NCBI GenBank assembly: GCA_045651685.1
Contig: JAZRSV010000010.1
Location: forward strand, 1-42,002
DNA: 42,002 bases
Direction of reading: 5' to 3'
Source of the DNA: CAKVLS01 sp045651685
GTDB lineage: Bacteria; Bacillota; Clostridia; Christensenellales; UBA1242
In this document: one piece after another, positions 6,955 to 15,118 of the stretch
Position numbering within the stretch: position 1 is the stretch's first letter
Layout of the letters: every line of letters starts with the position of its first letter
Translations under genes and position numbers: made by a program
The notes under the pieces: model-generated
What the model saw: the letters and a program-made list of their open reading frames with translations, nothing else
What the model was told of the DNA's origin: nothing
Databases searched by the model: none

Positions 6955-7051
6955 TTTGTGTTTAGCAGTCGTTTTTTATAGTTTGTACAATCAAAATGCT
7001 GCAAGCATATATTTTAATTATTATATTAATTATTATTAAACTGCTTTTTGA

Positions 7052-7081
7052 TTGACATTTTTTATTGTTTTGGGGTAGTAT
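7052..7081 (+). promoter_or_regulatory. Promoter of ruvCAB-queA
   Basis: TTGACA (7052-7057) and TAGTAT (7076-7081) are 18 bases apart. Transcription would begin near 7088, about 16 bases before the ruvC ATG. No LexA-type box is visible. Confidence 0.7.
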
Positions 7082-7103
7082 AAAAGAGTATAAAAGGGAT
7101 TGT

Positions 7104-7595
7104 ATGGTTATTTTAGGTATTGACCCTGGTATTGGTATCGTTGGTTATGGACTTATCGAAAAAACTAATACAGGTATTAGTGTTATTGACTATGGTGTTA
7201 TCGAAACACCAAAGACCGAAACTATCGCTGTTAGACTAGCTATGGTTTATGAGGGTATTAGTGCTCTTATAGACAAGTATCACCCAGACGAGGTTGCTTT
7301 AGAAGAATTATTTTATTTCAAAAACCAAAAAACAATTATACCTGTCGCACAAGCAAGAGGTGTTATAGTTTTGGCTTGTATTCAAAAGCTGGGCAGATTG
7401 TTTGAGTATACACCTATGCAAATTAAGCAAGCTCTAACTGGTCATGGCAGAGCAGAAAAAAAGCAAGTTCAGTTTATGGTAAAAACAATTTTGGGCTTAG
7501 AAAAAATACCTCGTCCAGATGATGCAGCAGATGCTTTGGCCGCCGCCATCACACACAGCCAAACCAACAATCATATTAGCAATAACCAAATATAA
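7104..7595 (+). CDS. ruvC: Holliday junction endonuclease RuvC
   Basis: Resolves Holliday junctions by paired nicking, working with the RuvAB motor. The 163-residue product has the four RNase H-fold acidic residues: D7 (GIDPG), E67 (ALEELF), D140 and D143 (PDDAADALA). The start is ATG 7104, with AAAGGG 5 bases upstream. A TTG-initiated extension from 7065 would overlap the promoter and add residues without homology. It is the first gene of ruvC-ruvA-ruvB-queA; ruvA follows after 9 bases. Confidence 0.97.
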   Translation: MVILGIDPGIGIVGYGLIEKTNTGISVIDYGVIETPKTETIAVRLAMVYEGISALIDKYHPDEVALEELFYFKNQKTIIPVAQARGVIVLACIQKLGRLFEYTPMQIKQALTGHGRAEKKQVQFMVKTILGLEKIPRPDDAADALAAAITHSQTNNHISNNQI

Positions 7596-7604
7596 GGAGA
7601 TGTT

Positions 7605-8192
7605 ATGTATTCTTTTATAATAGGCTCAATTAGATACAAGCAAGACAATGTGCTTGTGTTAGAAAATAACGGCATTGGTTATGAACTAACAGTTTCTAAC
7701 TATACACTTAACAACTTGCCAGCTATTAACGAAGAAGTAAAAATTTATACTTATTTTCAAGTGAGCGAAAATGGTATTGGCTTATATGGCTTTTTAACAC
7801 AAGAAGAAAAGGCAATGTTTTTGCTGCTTATATCTGTCAGTGGCGTTGGCCCAAAGGCAGCTACAGCTATATTGTCTAATATTTCTCTTTCTGACTTGTC
7901 TGTAGCAATAGCAACACAAGATCTAAAAGCTCTTTCTGCTACAAAGGGTATAGGCAAAAAGACTGCCGAAAGAATTGTAGTAGAGTTAAAAGACAAAGTT
8001 GAGTATAACGGCGAAGCTATGTCAGAGCAAACCGTATTTTTAGATACACAAGCAATAGATGAGGCTGTACTTGCCCTTATTAGTCTTGGTATAAATAAAA
8101 ACGAAGCACTTGCTCTTGCTCGCAACAATGCAAAACAAGATAGCACAGCAGAAGAAATTATTGCAAAAGTTTTAAGAGGTATGGGTAATTAG
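7605..8192 (+). CDS. ruvA: Holliday junction DNA helicase subunit RuvA
   Basis: 195 residues; RuvA tetramers clasp the four-way junction and load RuvB. An N-terminal OB-fold (1-62) is followed by two helix-hairpin-helix motifs, one around VSGVGPKAATAIL and one around ATKGIGKKTAERIVVELK. The C-terminal RuvB-contact domain (about 150-195) has the pattern ALISLGINKNEALALA. AAGGAG lies 6 bases before the ATG. ruvB begins one base after the stop codon, implying translational coupling. Confidence 0.97.
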   Translation: MYSFIIGSIRYKQDNVLVLENNGIGYELTVSNYTLNNLPAINEEVKIYTYFQVSENGIGLYGFLTQEEKAMFLLLISVSGVGPKAATAILSNISLSDLSVAIATQDLKALSATKGIGKKTAERIVVELKDKVEYNGEAMSEQTVFLDTQAIDEAVLALISLGINKNEALALARNNAKQDSTAEEIIAKVLRGMGN

Positions 8193-8193
8193 T

Positions 8194-9249
8194 ATGGAAG
8201 ATAGCAAACTTTTTACAAGCACTCGTACAATGTCTGATGCCGAGGTAGAAAATTCTTTAAGACCTACACGACTTACAGACTATGTGGGCCAAACAAAAAT
8301 TAAAGATAGCATTTCTATCTATATAGAAGCTGCAAAGTCTAGAAAAGAAGCTTTAGACCATGTACTGCTATATGGCCCTCCTGGACTAGGCAAAACTACA
8401 TTGTCTCATATTATAGCTAATGAACTTGGTGCTCAAATAAAGATCACTTCTGGTCCTACTATTGAGCATGCAGCTGATTTGGCAGCGATACTTACTAATC
8501 TTAACAAAAACGATGTATTGTTTATAGATGAGATACATAGACTTAACCATTCGGTAGAAGAGATATTGTATCCAGCTATGGAAGACTTTGCTTTGGACTT
8601 TATCGTAGGCAAAGGTCCTTCTGCACGCAATATGAGACTAAAGATACAACCATTTACCTTAATAGGTGCTACAACCAAAGCGGGTAGTATTAGCTCTCCA
8701 TTGAGAGATAGATTTGGCGTGCTTGCTAGATTAGAGTTGTACAATACTCAAGAATTAGCAACTATTGTTAAGCGTAGTGCTGATATATTAAAGATAAAAA
8801 TTGACGACCAAGCTGTACTAGAGATAGGTAAGCGTAGTCGTGGAACTCCTCGTATCGCCAACCGCATACTAAAGAGAGTAAGAGATTATGCGCAAGTTAA
8901 AGGCAGTGGAGTTATAGATGTTGATATGGCAAAACAAGCCCTAACTCTAATGGAGATAGATGAACTTGGTTTGGACTATATCGATCGTAGAATATTGCAA
9001 AATATTTTAGTAAAATTTGGCGGCGGCCCTGTTGGTTTGGACACATTGGCAGCTGCAACTGGCGAAGAGGCAGGTACCATCGAAGATGTATACGAGCCAT
9101 ACCTAATACAACTAGGTTTTATCGCTCGTACACCTAGAGGTCGTATTGCGCTAGCGCCAGCATATAAACATATGGGTGTTGAGTTGTCAGATGATAAGTT
9201 AACACAACTAAATTCATTACAAAAAGGCGTGACAGATGGACTTAACTAA
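8194..9249 (+). CDS. ruvB: Holliday junction branch migration ATPase RuvB
   Basis: 351 residues, an AAA+ motor that drives branch migration. Walker A GPPGLGKT is at 61-68 and Walker B FIDEIHRL at 110-117. Sensor 1 lies in LIGATTKAGSISSPLRDRFG, with the arginine finger region there, and the C-terminal winged helix contains KFGGGPVGLDTLAAATGEE. Its 3' end overlaps the queA start by 14 bases. Confidence 0.98.
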   Translation: MEDSKLFTSTRTMSDAEVENSLRPTRLTDYVGQTKIKDSISIYIEAAKSRKEALDHVLLYGPPGLGKTTLSHIIANELGAQIKITSGPTIEHAADLAAILTNLNKNDVLFIDEIHRLNHSVEEILYPAMEDFALDFIVGKGPSARNMRLKIQPFTLIGATTKAGSISSPLRDRFGVLARLELYNTQELATIVKRSADILKIKIDDQAVLEIGKRSRGTPRIANRILKRVRDYAQVKGSGVIDVDMAKQALTLMEIDELGLDYIDRRILQNILVKFGGGPVGLDTLAAATGEEAGTIEDVYEPYLIQLGFIARTPRGRIALAPAYKHMGVELSDDKLTQLNSLQKGVTDGLN

Positions 9250-10264
9250 AGTTTCAAGTTATTATTATGACTTGCCACCAGAACTTATAGCTCAAACACC
9301 AATCGAGCCTCGTGATAGTTCTAGATTACTTGTTTGCAACAAACAAACGGGTGAGATGGAACATAAACATTTTTATGACATCATTGACTATCTTAACGAG
9401 GGCGATGTTTTGGTTATTAACAATACCAAAGTTATACCATGTAGACTTATTGGTAAAAAAGCTATAACTGGTGCAAATATAGAAGTGTTTTTGCTAAGGA
9501 GACTTAACAATACAGATTGGGAAGTATTAGTAAAACCTGCAAAAAGACTTCATATAGGTGATGTGGTTGAGTTTGGCGACTGCTTGAGTTGTCAAATTAT
9601 GCAAGAGCTAGAATTTGGTGGTAGAGTTGTTAGATTTACCTTCGAAGGTGCTTTTGAACAAGCGTTAGATAAAGTTGGCTCTATGCCATTGCCACCTTAT
9701 ATTAAAGAAAAGCTAAAAGACAAAAATCGCTATCAAACAGTTTATTCAAAAACTGACGGTTCTTCTGCAGCGCCAACTGCAGGATTACACTTTACTGCAG
9801 AACTACTAGAAAAGATCAAACAAAAAGGCATAACTGTTGTAGAAGTATTGTTGCATGTAGGCTTGGGTACATTTAGACCGGTAAAATGTGACAATATATT
9901 AGACCATGACATGCATAGCGAATATTTTGAAGTGACACAAGAAGCTGCTGATATTATTAACAATGCTAAAGCAAGCGGCAAGCGCATCATTGCTGTTGGT
10001 ACAACTTCTGTGCGTACGCTTGAGAGTGCATCAAAAGATGGGCTAGTTGTAGCTCAAAAAAATAATACAAATATATTTATTTACCCATCTTATAAGTTCA
10101 AAACTGTTGATGCTATCATAACTAACTTTCATTTGCCTGAGAGTACTTTGATAATGCTTGTATGTGCTTATCTTGGATATGACAACACAATGAATATGTA
10201 CAAAACAGCAGTAGAAGAAAAGTATAGATTTTTTAGTTTTGGTGATGCAACATTTTTGTATTAA
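9236..10264 (+). CDS. queA: S-adenosylmethionine:tRNA ribosyltransferase-isomerase
   Basis: Transfers and isomerises the ribosyl group of SAM onto preQ1 in tRNA, giving epoxyqueuosine. The 342-residue protein shows family blocks FYDLPPELIAQ-type near the N-terminus (YYYDLPPELIAQTPIEPRDS), then GDVLVINNTKVIPCRL, SSAAPTAGLHFT, LHVGLGTFRPV and ITNFHLPESTLIMLVCA. The start codon lies inside ruvB (14-base overlap) with AGGCGTGA as a plausible ribosome binding site. tgt follows 66 bases later, so two steps of queuosine synthesis are adjacent. Confidence 0.97.
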   Translation: MDLTKVSSYYYDLPPELIAQTPIEPRDSSRLLVCNKQTGEMEHKHFYDIIDYLNEGDVLVINNTKVIPCRLIGKKAITGANIEVFLLRRLNNTDWEVLVKPAKRLHIGDVVEFGDCLSCQIMQELEFGGRVVRFTFEGAFEQALDKVGSMPLPPYIKEKLKDKNRYQTVYSKTDGSSAAPTAGLHFTAELLEKIKQKGITVVEVLLHVGLGTFRPVKCDNILDHDMHSEYFEVTQEAADIINNAKASGKRIIAVGTTSVRTLESASKDGLVVAQKNNTNIFIYPSYKFKTVDAIITNFHLPESTLIMLVCAYLGYDNTMNMYKTAVEEKYRFFSFGDATFLY

Positions 10265-10330
10265 TAATACTATTTAGTACAAAAACAATTATTTTTTGTG
10301 ACAATATATTTTTAAGGAAAAACAAACAGT

Positions 10331-11446
10331 ATGGAATTTGAATACAAAACAACCCATGTGTGCAAGCAGTCTGGTGCTCGTTGCGGCGAGTTTAAGACCC
10401 CACATGGTGTTATACAAACACCAATATATATGCCAGTAGGTACACAAGCTACAGTAAAGAGCTTGACCCCACAAGATTTGTATGATATCGGTGCTCAAAT
10501 TATCTTGTCAAATACTTATCACTTGCATTTAAGACCAGGCGAAAATATAGTAAAAAAAGCTGGTGGTTTGCATAAGTTTATGAGTTGGGACAAACCGATA
10601 CTAACAGACAGTGGTGGCTTTCAAGTGTTTTCGCTTGCTGACCTTCGCAAAATATCTGATGATGGTGTTGAGTTTAAGTCTCACTTAAACGGCGAAAGAT
10701 TGTATATGACCCCAGAAGATTGTATGCAAATACAAAACGACTTGGGTTCTGATATTATTATGGCTTTTGACGAGTGTACACCTCCTGGTACCGAATATTC
10801 TTATGCTCAAAAAGCTCTTGACCGTACAATTGCATGGCTTGATAGATGCTACAAGGCACAACAAAATCCAAAGCAAATGCTATTTCCTATAGTTCAAGGC
10901 AATATGTACAAAGATTTGCGTTTGCAAGCTTTGGAGAGAGTAAAACCATACATCAGATGTGGTGTTGCTATAGGTGGTTTGTCAGTAGGTGAGCCAAAAG
11001 AAGTTATGTATGACATATTAGAACATATGCAACCACATTTGCCAGAGGACAGTCCAAGATACCTTATGGGTGTTGGTAGCCCAGACTGCTTAATAGAAGG
11101 TGTTTTGAGGGGTATAGATATGTTTGACTGTGTACTTGCTACTCGTATAGCAAGAAATGGCACTGCATTTACTTCTCATGGCAAAGTTGTTGTAAAAAAC
11201 GGCAAGTATAAAGAAGACTTTTCTAAACTAGATGACGAGTGCGACTGCTATTGCTGCAAGCATTATACTAAAGCATATCTTCGTCACCTTATGAATACCA
11301 ACGAGATACTTGGTGCAAGAATGTTAAGTTTGCACAACTTAAGATTTTTGTTAAAGCTTATGGAAGATATCAGACAAGCTATCAAAGAAGACAGATTTTT
11401 AGACTTTAGAAAAGAATTTTATCAAAAATACGGTTATTCTGACTAA
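10331..11446 (+). CDS. tgt: tRNA-guanine transglycosylase
   Basis: Exchanges G34 of GUN-anticodon tRNAs for preQ1, the step before QueA. In the 371-residue product D93 (TDSGGFQVFSL) is the general acid/base and D266 (FDCVLATRIARNG) the nucleophile. The zinc site is C304, C306, C309 and H335. AAGGA lies about 11 bases before the ATG. The gap after queA holds a weak 7-bp ACAAAAA/TTTTTTGT hairpin but no clear promoter. Active-site residues are complete. Confidence 0.97.
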   Translation: MEFEYKTTHVCKQSGARCGEFKTPHGVIQTPIYMPVGTQATVKSLTPQDLYDIGAQIILSNTYHLHLRPGENIVKKAGGLHKFMSWDKPILTDSGGFQVFSLADLRKISDDGVEFKSHLNGERLYMTPEDCMQIQNDLGSDIIMAFDECTPPGTEYSYAQKALDRTIAWLDRCYKAQQNPKQMLFPIVQGNMYKDLRLQALERVKPYIRCGVAIGGLSVGEPKEVMYDILEHMQPHLPEDSPRYLMGVGSPDCLIEGVLRGIDMFDCVLATRIARNGTAFTSHGKVVVKNGKYKEDFSKLDDECDCYCCKHYTKAYLRHLMNTNEILGARMLSLHNLRFLLKLMEDIRQAIKEDRFLDFRKEFYQKYGYSD

Positions 11447-11471
11447 ATTTGATGCAAAAATCAAAAATCGT

Positions 11472-11500
11472 TTGTTAAAACAATCGTATTGATATATAAT
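11472..11500 (+). promoter_or_regulatory. Promoter of yajC
   Basis: TTGTTA (11472-11477), a 17-base spacer and TATAAT (11495-11500), 35 bases before the yajC ATG. No strong terminator separates it from tgt. Confidence 0.65.
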
Positions 11501-11534
11501 CAGCTTATAAAATACAAATAAAAGGAACTTAATT

Positions 11535-12020
11535 ATGAAATCATTATTATTAGAACAAAGCACTGGTTTTAACATTGCAACTGGTTGGCCAGTTATACTA
11601 TTGTTAGGTTTGCTAGCAATATTGCTTGTAGTTAATATGTTTTCTCGCAAAAAACAAGGCGACAAGCAAGCAGAAATGTTAAATAGCCTAAAGATTGGTG
11701 ACAAAGTTGTGACAAATGCTGGTATCTATGGCGAAATCGTAGAAATTACAGCTACAAACTTTGGTAAAATCTTATTGCTAAAGTCAGGCGAAGGCAAAAA
11801 TGTTAGCTATATCAGTGTAAATATGTCAGTTGTTATTGGTATCGACACAAAAGAACCAGTAGTTTTAGATGCTGATGGCAATATTGTAGAACCAGAAGAA
11901 AAGAAAGAAGAAGTTAAAGTAGAAAAAGAAGAGCAAAAAAAAGAAGAAAAAACAGAAACTCCAAAAACAGCTAAAAAAGCAACTTCTACAAAAAATCTAC
12001 AACAAAAAAATCATAATTAA
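11535..12020 (+). CDS. yajC: Preprotein translocase subunit YajC with long charged tail
   Basis: Single-pass membrane accessory of the SecDF-YidC complex. One transmembrane helix spans about 15-36 and ends in a basic stop (SRKKQGDK). The conserved cytosolic domain follows (LNSLKIGDKVVTNAGIYGEI). Family members are commonly 85-115 residues; this one has 161 because of a tail from about 115 that is almost wholly Glu/Lys, then Thr/Lys. AAGGA is about 9 bases before the ATG. It heads the export cluster yajC-yrzE-secD-secF. Confidence 0.93.
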   Translation: MKSLLLEQSTGFNIATGWPVILLLGLLAILLVVNMFSRKKQGDKQAEMLNSLKIGDKVVTNAGIYGEIVEITATNFGKILLLKSGEGKNVSYISVNMSVVIGIDTKEPVVLDADGNIVEPEEKKEEVKVEKEEQKKEEKTETPKTAKKATSTKNLQQKNHN

Positions 12021-12023
12021 AAC

Positions 12024-12068
12024 AAAACTCTCATACCTTGTATTATAACTGCAGAGTAGGAGAGTTTT
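12024..12068 (+). promoter_or_regulatory. Terminator-like stem holding the yrzE ribosome binding site
   Basis: AAAACTCTC (12024-12032) pairs with GAGAGTTTT (12060-12068), followed by Ts up to the yrzE ATG at 12072. The AGGAG ribosome binding site (12058-12062) is part of the 3' arm. The loop of 27 bases contains only a weak inner pairing. It may act as a partial terminator after yajC and as a translational block on yrzE. Confidence 0.55.
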
Positions 12069-12071
12069 TTT

Positions 12072-12467
12072 ATGTCAGCCAAAATAAAAAATATTGATCT
12101 TGTTTGTTTAATAAAAAGTATTCTTATTAGCTTGTGTGTATCGTTTGTTGGGGTTTTAATTTTTGCTATAGTACTAAAATTTGTTGATATGTCAGATGCT
12201 GTGGTAAAGAGTATTAATCAAATTATAAAAATTATTAGTATATTTTTAGGTACTTTTTTTTGTTTGCAAACAGATAAGCAAAAAGGTTTTGTAAAAGGTG
12301 CTGTTGTTGGGGTGTGTTATACAGTGATAGCATTCTTTGTTTTTTCTTTGTTAGAAGGTAGTTTTATATTTGGCAAAAGTTTGGTATTTGATATTTTGTT
12401 TGCTAGCATTATTGGGTGTATTTGTGGTATTTTTTGTGCCAATATGCCAGCAAAAAGAAAAATATAA
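12072..12467 (+). CDS. yrzE: TIGR04086-family four-helix membrane protein
   Basis: 131 residues with four predicted membrane helices (about 12-36, 46-66, 73-94 and 104-124) and short basic ends (final MPAKRKI). It matches in size, topology and position the TIGR04086/YrzE family, which sits after yajC in Bacillus and Clostridia and whose function is unknown. The recognition rests mainly on context plus topology. Its ribosome binding site lies in a hairpin (12024-12068). Unlike many Clostridia, no SCIFF peptide and maturase genes follow before secD. Confidence 0.75.
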   Translation: MSAKIKNIDLVCLIKSILISLCVSFVGVLIFAIVLKFVDMSDAVVKSINQIIKIISIFLGTFFCLQTDKQKGFVKGAVVGVCYTVIAFFVFSLLEGSFIFGKSLVFDILFASIIGCICGIFCANMPAKRKI

Positions 12468-12550
12468 ACACAAATAATACTGTGCAAAATTAATTTGTTT
12501 TTTGCAAATAAGTCATTAGTTTTTTTGTTATTTTTGACAAAAAATTTTTG

Positions 12551-12586
12551 ACTTATTTTTTTATTGCCTATTTATTAAAAATAAGT
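12551..12586 (+). other. AT-rich hairpin in the yrzE-secD gap
   Basis: ACTTATTTTT (12551-12560) and AAAAATAAGT (12577-12586) form a 10-bp stem without a downstream T run. It lies in a 209-base gap that also has several TTGAC-like words and no credible reading frame. Its role is unclear. Confidence 0.4.
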
Positions 12587-12618
12587 GACTAAAAATGGCG
12601 ATTTTGTCAAAAAACTAT

Positions 12619-12647
12619 TTGACTATGGCACGCATTTATTATATAAT
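12619..12647 (+). promoter_or_regulatory. Promoter of secDF
   Basis: TTGACT (12619-12624), a 17-base spacer, TATAAT (12642-12647); start near 12654, followed by AAGGAG before the secD ATG. Confidence 0.82.
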
Positions 12648-12676
12648 AAACGCATATTGAAGGAGCACTGTATTTA

Positions 12677-13960
12677 ATGAGCAAAAGGAAAAGCAAAGTT
12701 AAATTCGCTCTTATCACACTAGCAACTATTATAGGTTTAGTTTTGACCTGCTTTAGTTTTAGAATACCTTATACAACATATACTTTCAATGGGTTTGCAA
12801 GGGCTATAACTCTTGGTAGAGATGTTAGTTCTGGTGTTCTTGCTGTATACGAAGTTAGTGTAGATAACGCAAACGAATTTACAACAAAATATCAACATAC
12901 TTTAGACAATTTCAAAAAGATCCTTAACGAAAAAGGAATTACCGATGTTTCATTAGTTTCTCAAGGTACTAATCGTATTCGTATCGAAGCAAACAACAAC
13001 TCTGCAGTAGATATGAGAGAGACATTTGACACTTTAGCAAAAAATAGCGAATTCAAAATTACAAAAAATGGCGAAGAAGAAGCAATTTTAGACGGCACAC
13101 ACCTAAAGAGCGCTGTAGCATCTATGCAACAAAGCGAATGGGGTGTAGCACTTATCTTTAACGATGAGGGTACACAAAAATTTAGTGACCTTACTAACGA
13201 AGTTTCTTCTAGTGGTACAACCACAGGCAAAATTGACATTTGGCTAGATGGAGAAGTAGTACTTTCTCCACAAGTTAGCGCAGCTATCACTTATGGTTCT
13301 ACATTTATTAGTGGTATGGGTAGCGAAGCAACAGCAGAAGAATATTCTAATAGATTTTTAAGTTCTACATTCCAAGCTAATTTAGAGCTTATCTCTAACC
13401 AAGTTGTTGTCAACCCAAATAGTCCACTTGTTCGTATCATGATTGCTCTTGCTGTAGCATTAGTTGTTGCATTTGCATTGATGATCGTTCGTTATGGCGT
13501 ACTAGGATTATTAGCTGACTTTGCAGTAGTTATCTTTACTGTATTGTTTGCATTCTTCCTACAAGCTGTGCCATTAGTAGAACTAACTATAAGCGGTTTT
13601 GCAGGTATTGCAGTTGTATATGCTATGCTATTTAGCTCTCATGTTATTATTTTTGAGCGTATCAAAGAAGAGTATAGTTATGGCAAAAAAATCCCTGCTA
13701 GCGTGACTTCTGGTTTCAAAAAATCAATCTTTACAGTTTTGGATATTAGCGTAGTTGCTGTAGTACTATCAACATTATTGTTGTTTATTGGCGCTGCAGA
13801 AATAGCTAATTTTGCTAGTGTACTATTAATTGGCGCTATTTTGACTTTGTTTACAAGTGTTATTGTCACAAAGGGTTTGGTAAACTACTATTTACCACTA
13901 AATAGTACAAAAGCTAAAAAATTCAAACTAACAAGGGAGGACAACATTGATGAAATCTAA
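12677..13960 (+). CDS. secD: Protein translocase subunit SecD, TM4 aspartate missing
   Basis: SecD with SecF pulls exported proteins across the membrane using the ion gradient. The 427-residue protein has TM1 at about 10-28, an external P1-like domain (30-245) and five more helices from 252 to 402. Family anchors are LGRDVSSGV near 47-54 and HVIIFERIKEE at 322-332. In the TM4 motif G-I-x(6)-[MAV]-D-A-N-V-x-I-F-E-R-I the aspartate essential for proton conduction (D519 in E. coli) is S320, and the following A-N is S-H. The LDLRGG block is also altered. AAGGAG precedes the ATG. secF starts 14 bases before the stop. The identity is firm; conventional ion-driven activity is doubtful. Confidence 0.93.
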   Translation: MSKRKSKVKFALITLATIIGLVLTCFSFRIPYTTYTFNGFARAITLGRDVSSGVLAVYEVSVDNANEFTTKYQHTLDNFKKILNEKGITDVSLVSQGTNRIRIEANNNSAVDMRETFDTLAKNSEFKITKNGEEEAILDGTHLKSAVASMQQSEWGVALIFNDEGTQKFSDLTNEVSSSGTTTGKIDIWLDGEVVLSPQVSAAITYGSTFISGMGSEATAEEYSNRFLSSTFQANLELISNQVVVNPNSPLVRIMIALAVALVVAFALMIVRYGVLGLLADFAVVIFTVLFAFFLQAVPLVELTISGFAGIAVVYAMLFSSHVIIFERIKEEYSYGKKIPASVTSGFKKSIFTVLDISVVAVVLSTLLLFIGAAEIANFASVLLIGAILTLFTSVIVTKGLVNYYLPLNSTKAKKFKLTREDNIDEI

Positions 13961-15029
13961 ACAATCTCTTGTAAGTACAATAAAAAATTCTAAATTCAAC
14001 TTTACAAAAAATTCTTTATGGTTCTGGCTTGCATCAGTAGTATTAGTTGTTGCTAGCTTGTTTGTTGTTATCTTTGCGGGTTTTAACTACAGCATTGATA
14101 TAACAGGTGGTGCAGTTATTAGCGCACGACTTGGCTATCAAGTAGAACAAACATCAGACTATAATGCAGCTGTAAAAGATATTACAGCTATACTAAACAA
14201 CAGAGGTATTAGCGGCGTTTCTGTTAAAAAACAAGGCGAAGCTGATAATACAGTTGTTATATTCGAATTCAAAAACAAATCAGGCAAAGATGCAGAGTAT
14301 ATGCAAACTTTAATTGACGAAGTTCGTACTCAAATCAACCTAAAGTACAATGCTACAGAGTTTGATGCTATTGATGGAGACTTTGACATTACTTTGGGTA
14401 GTGGTATTACATCACCATCTAATCTTAAAAATGGCCTTTTGTTTAATGCTATTGTAGCAATCCTTTTTGCTCTTTCTATTCTATTACTTTACATTTCAAT
14501 ACGATTTGGTGTTCTTGCTGGTTTGACAGCTTTATTAGGTGTTGTTCATGACATCTTATTGACACTGGCTATTGTTGCTATTACAAGAATTAGCGTGACT
14601 ACAGCAATATTTGGTGCAGTTGCAGCTGTTGCAACATTTAGTTTGATCAATTCTTTGATTACTTTTGCTCGTATCAAAGAAAACCTAAAAAGTCCAGCTC
14701 TTACTAACAAGACAAACCAAGAAATTGCAACCTTATCTCTAAAACAATCTATTATAAGAGTTGTTGCAACAACAGTTGCTATGTTGCTTTTTGCGATACT
14801 ATTTGTTATCGTAGGACCAGCATTTATTAGACATTTCTTTGCAATTATTGCTATTGGTACTTTGGTTAGTTTCTATTCTGCAATGTTCTTGCTACCAGCT
14901 TTTTGGGCAAATGTAAATCACAAGCGTGATTTGTCAAAACCAAAAGCTGTTATCGAAGTTCAAGAACCTACACTTAACGAAAAAGACGACCAAGCAGAAG
15001 TTATAGAAGTAAAAGACGAAACTAAATAA
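13947..15029 (+). CDS. secF: Protein translocase subunit SecF, TM4 aspartate missing
   Basis: 360 residues; TM1 about 26-46, then the signature SIDITGGAVI (49-58), an external domain, five helices from 163 to 320 and a charged cytosolic tail. The family TM4 motif G-Y-S-x-N-D-T-x-V-x-x-D-R-I-R-E-N reads TFSLINSLITFARIKEN (230-246): the conserved aspartate (D213 in E. coli) is N235 and the preceding Asn is Ile. The partner arginine (R247 in E. coli) appears kept as R271 (SIIRVVATT). A GGGAGG in the end of secD serves as ribosome binding site; the two genes overlap by 14 bases. A strong terminator follows. Confidence 0.93.
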   Translation: MMKSKQSLVSTIKNSKFNFTKNSLWFWLASVVLVVASLFVVIFAGFNYSIDITGGAVISARLGYQVEQTSDYNAAVKDITAILNNRGISGVSVKKQGEADNTVVIFEFKNKSGKDAEYMQTLIDEVRTQINLKYNATEFDAIDGDFDITLGSGITSPSNLKNGLLFNAIVAILFALSILLLYISIRFGVLAGLTALLGVVHDILLTLAIVAITRISVTTAIFGAVAAVATFSLINSLITFARIKENLKSPALTNKTNQEIATLSLKQSIIRVVATTVAMLLFAILFVIVGPAFIRHFFAIIAIGTLVSFYSAMFLLPAFWANVNHKRDLSKPKAVIEVQEPTLNEKDDQAEVIEVKDETK

Positions 15030-15034
15030 TTTAT

Positions 15035-15062
15035 AGCCCTTCAGTTTTGAGGGGCTTTTTTT
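15035..15062 (+). terminator. Terminator after secF
   Basis: AGCCCTTCA (15035-15043), loop GTTT, TGAGGGGCT (15048-15056) with one G-U pair, then seven Ts. It closes the export operon. Confidence 0.9.
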
Positions 15063-15118
15063 GTATAAATACAGTATTCTTTATAGTAAAAAACAATACA
15101 AGGGGGAAAATTTTTAGT

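Noticed and set aside
6659..7039. A 126-codon plus-strand frame across the start of the unknown minus-strand gene and the gap before ruvC
   Set aside because: It is a shadow of the minus-strand gene, runs into promoter sequence, has no ribosome binding site and a hydrophobic low-complexity composition.
7065..7103. TTG-initiated extension of ruvC
   Set aside because: It overlaps the -10 region of the ruvC promoter and precedes the expected transcription start.
15047..15118. TTG-initiated extension of recJ
   Set aside because: It starts inside the secF terminator stem; the ATG at 15119 gives the normal RecJ N-terminus.
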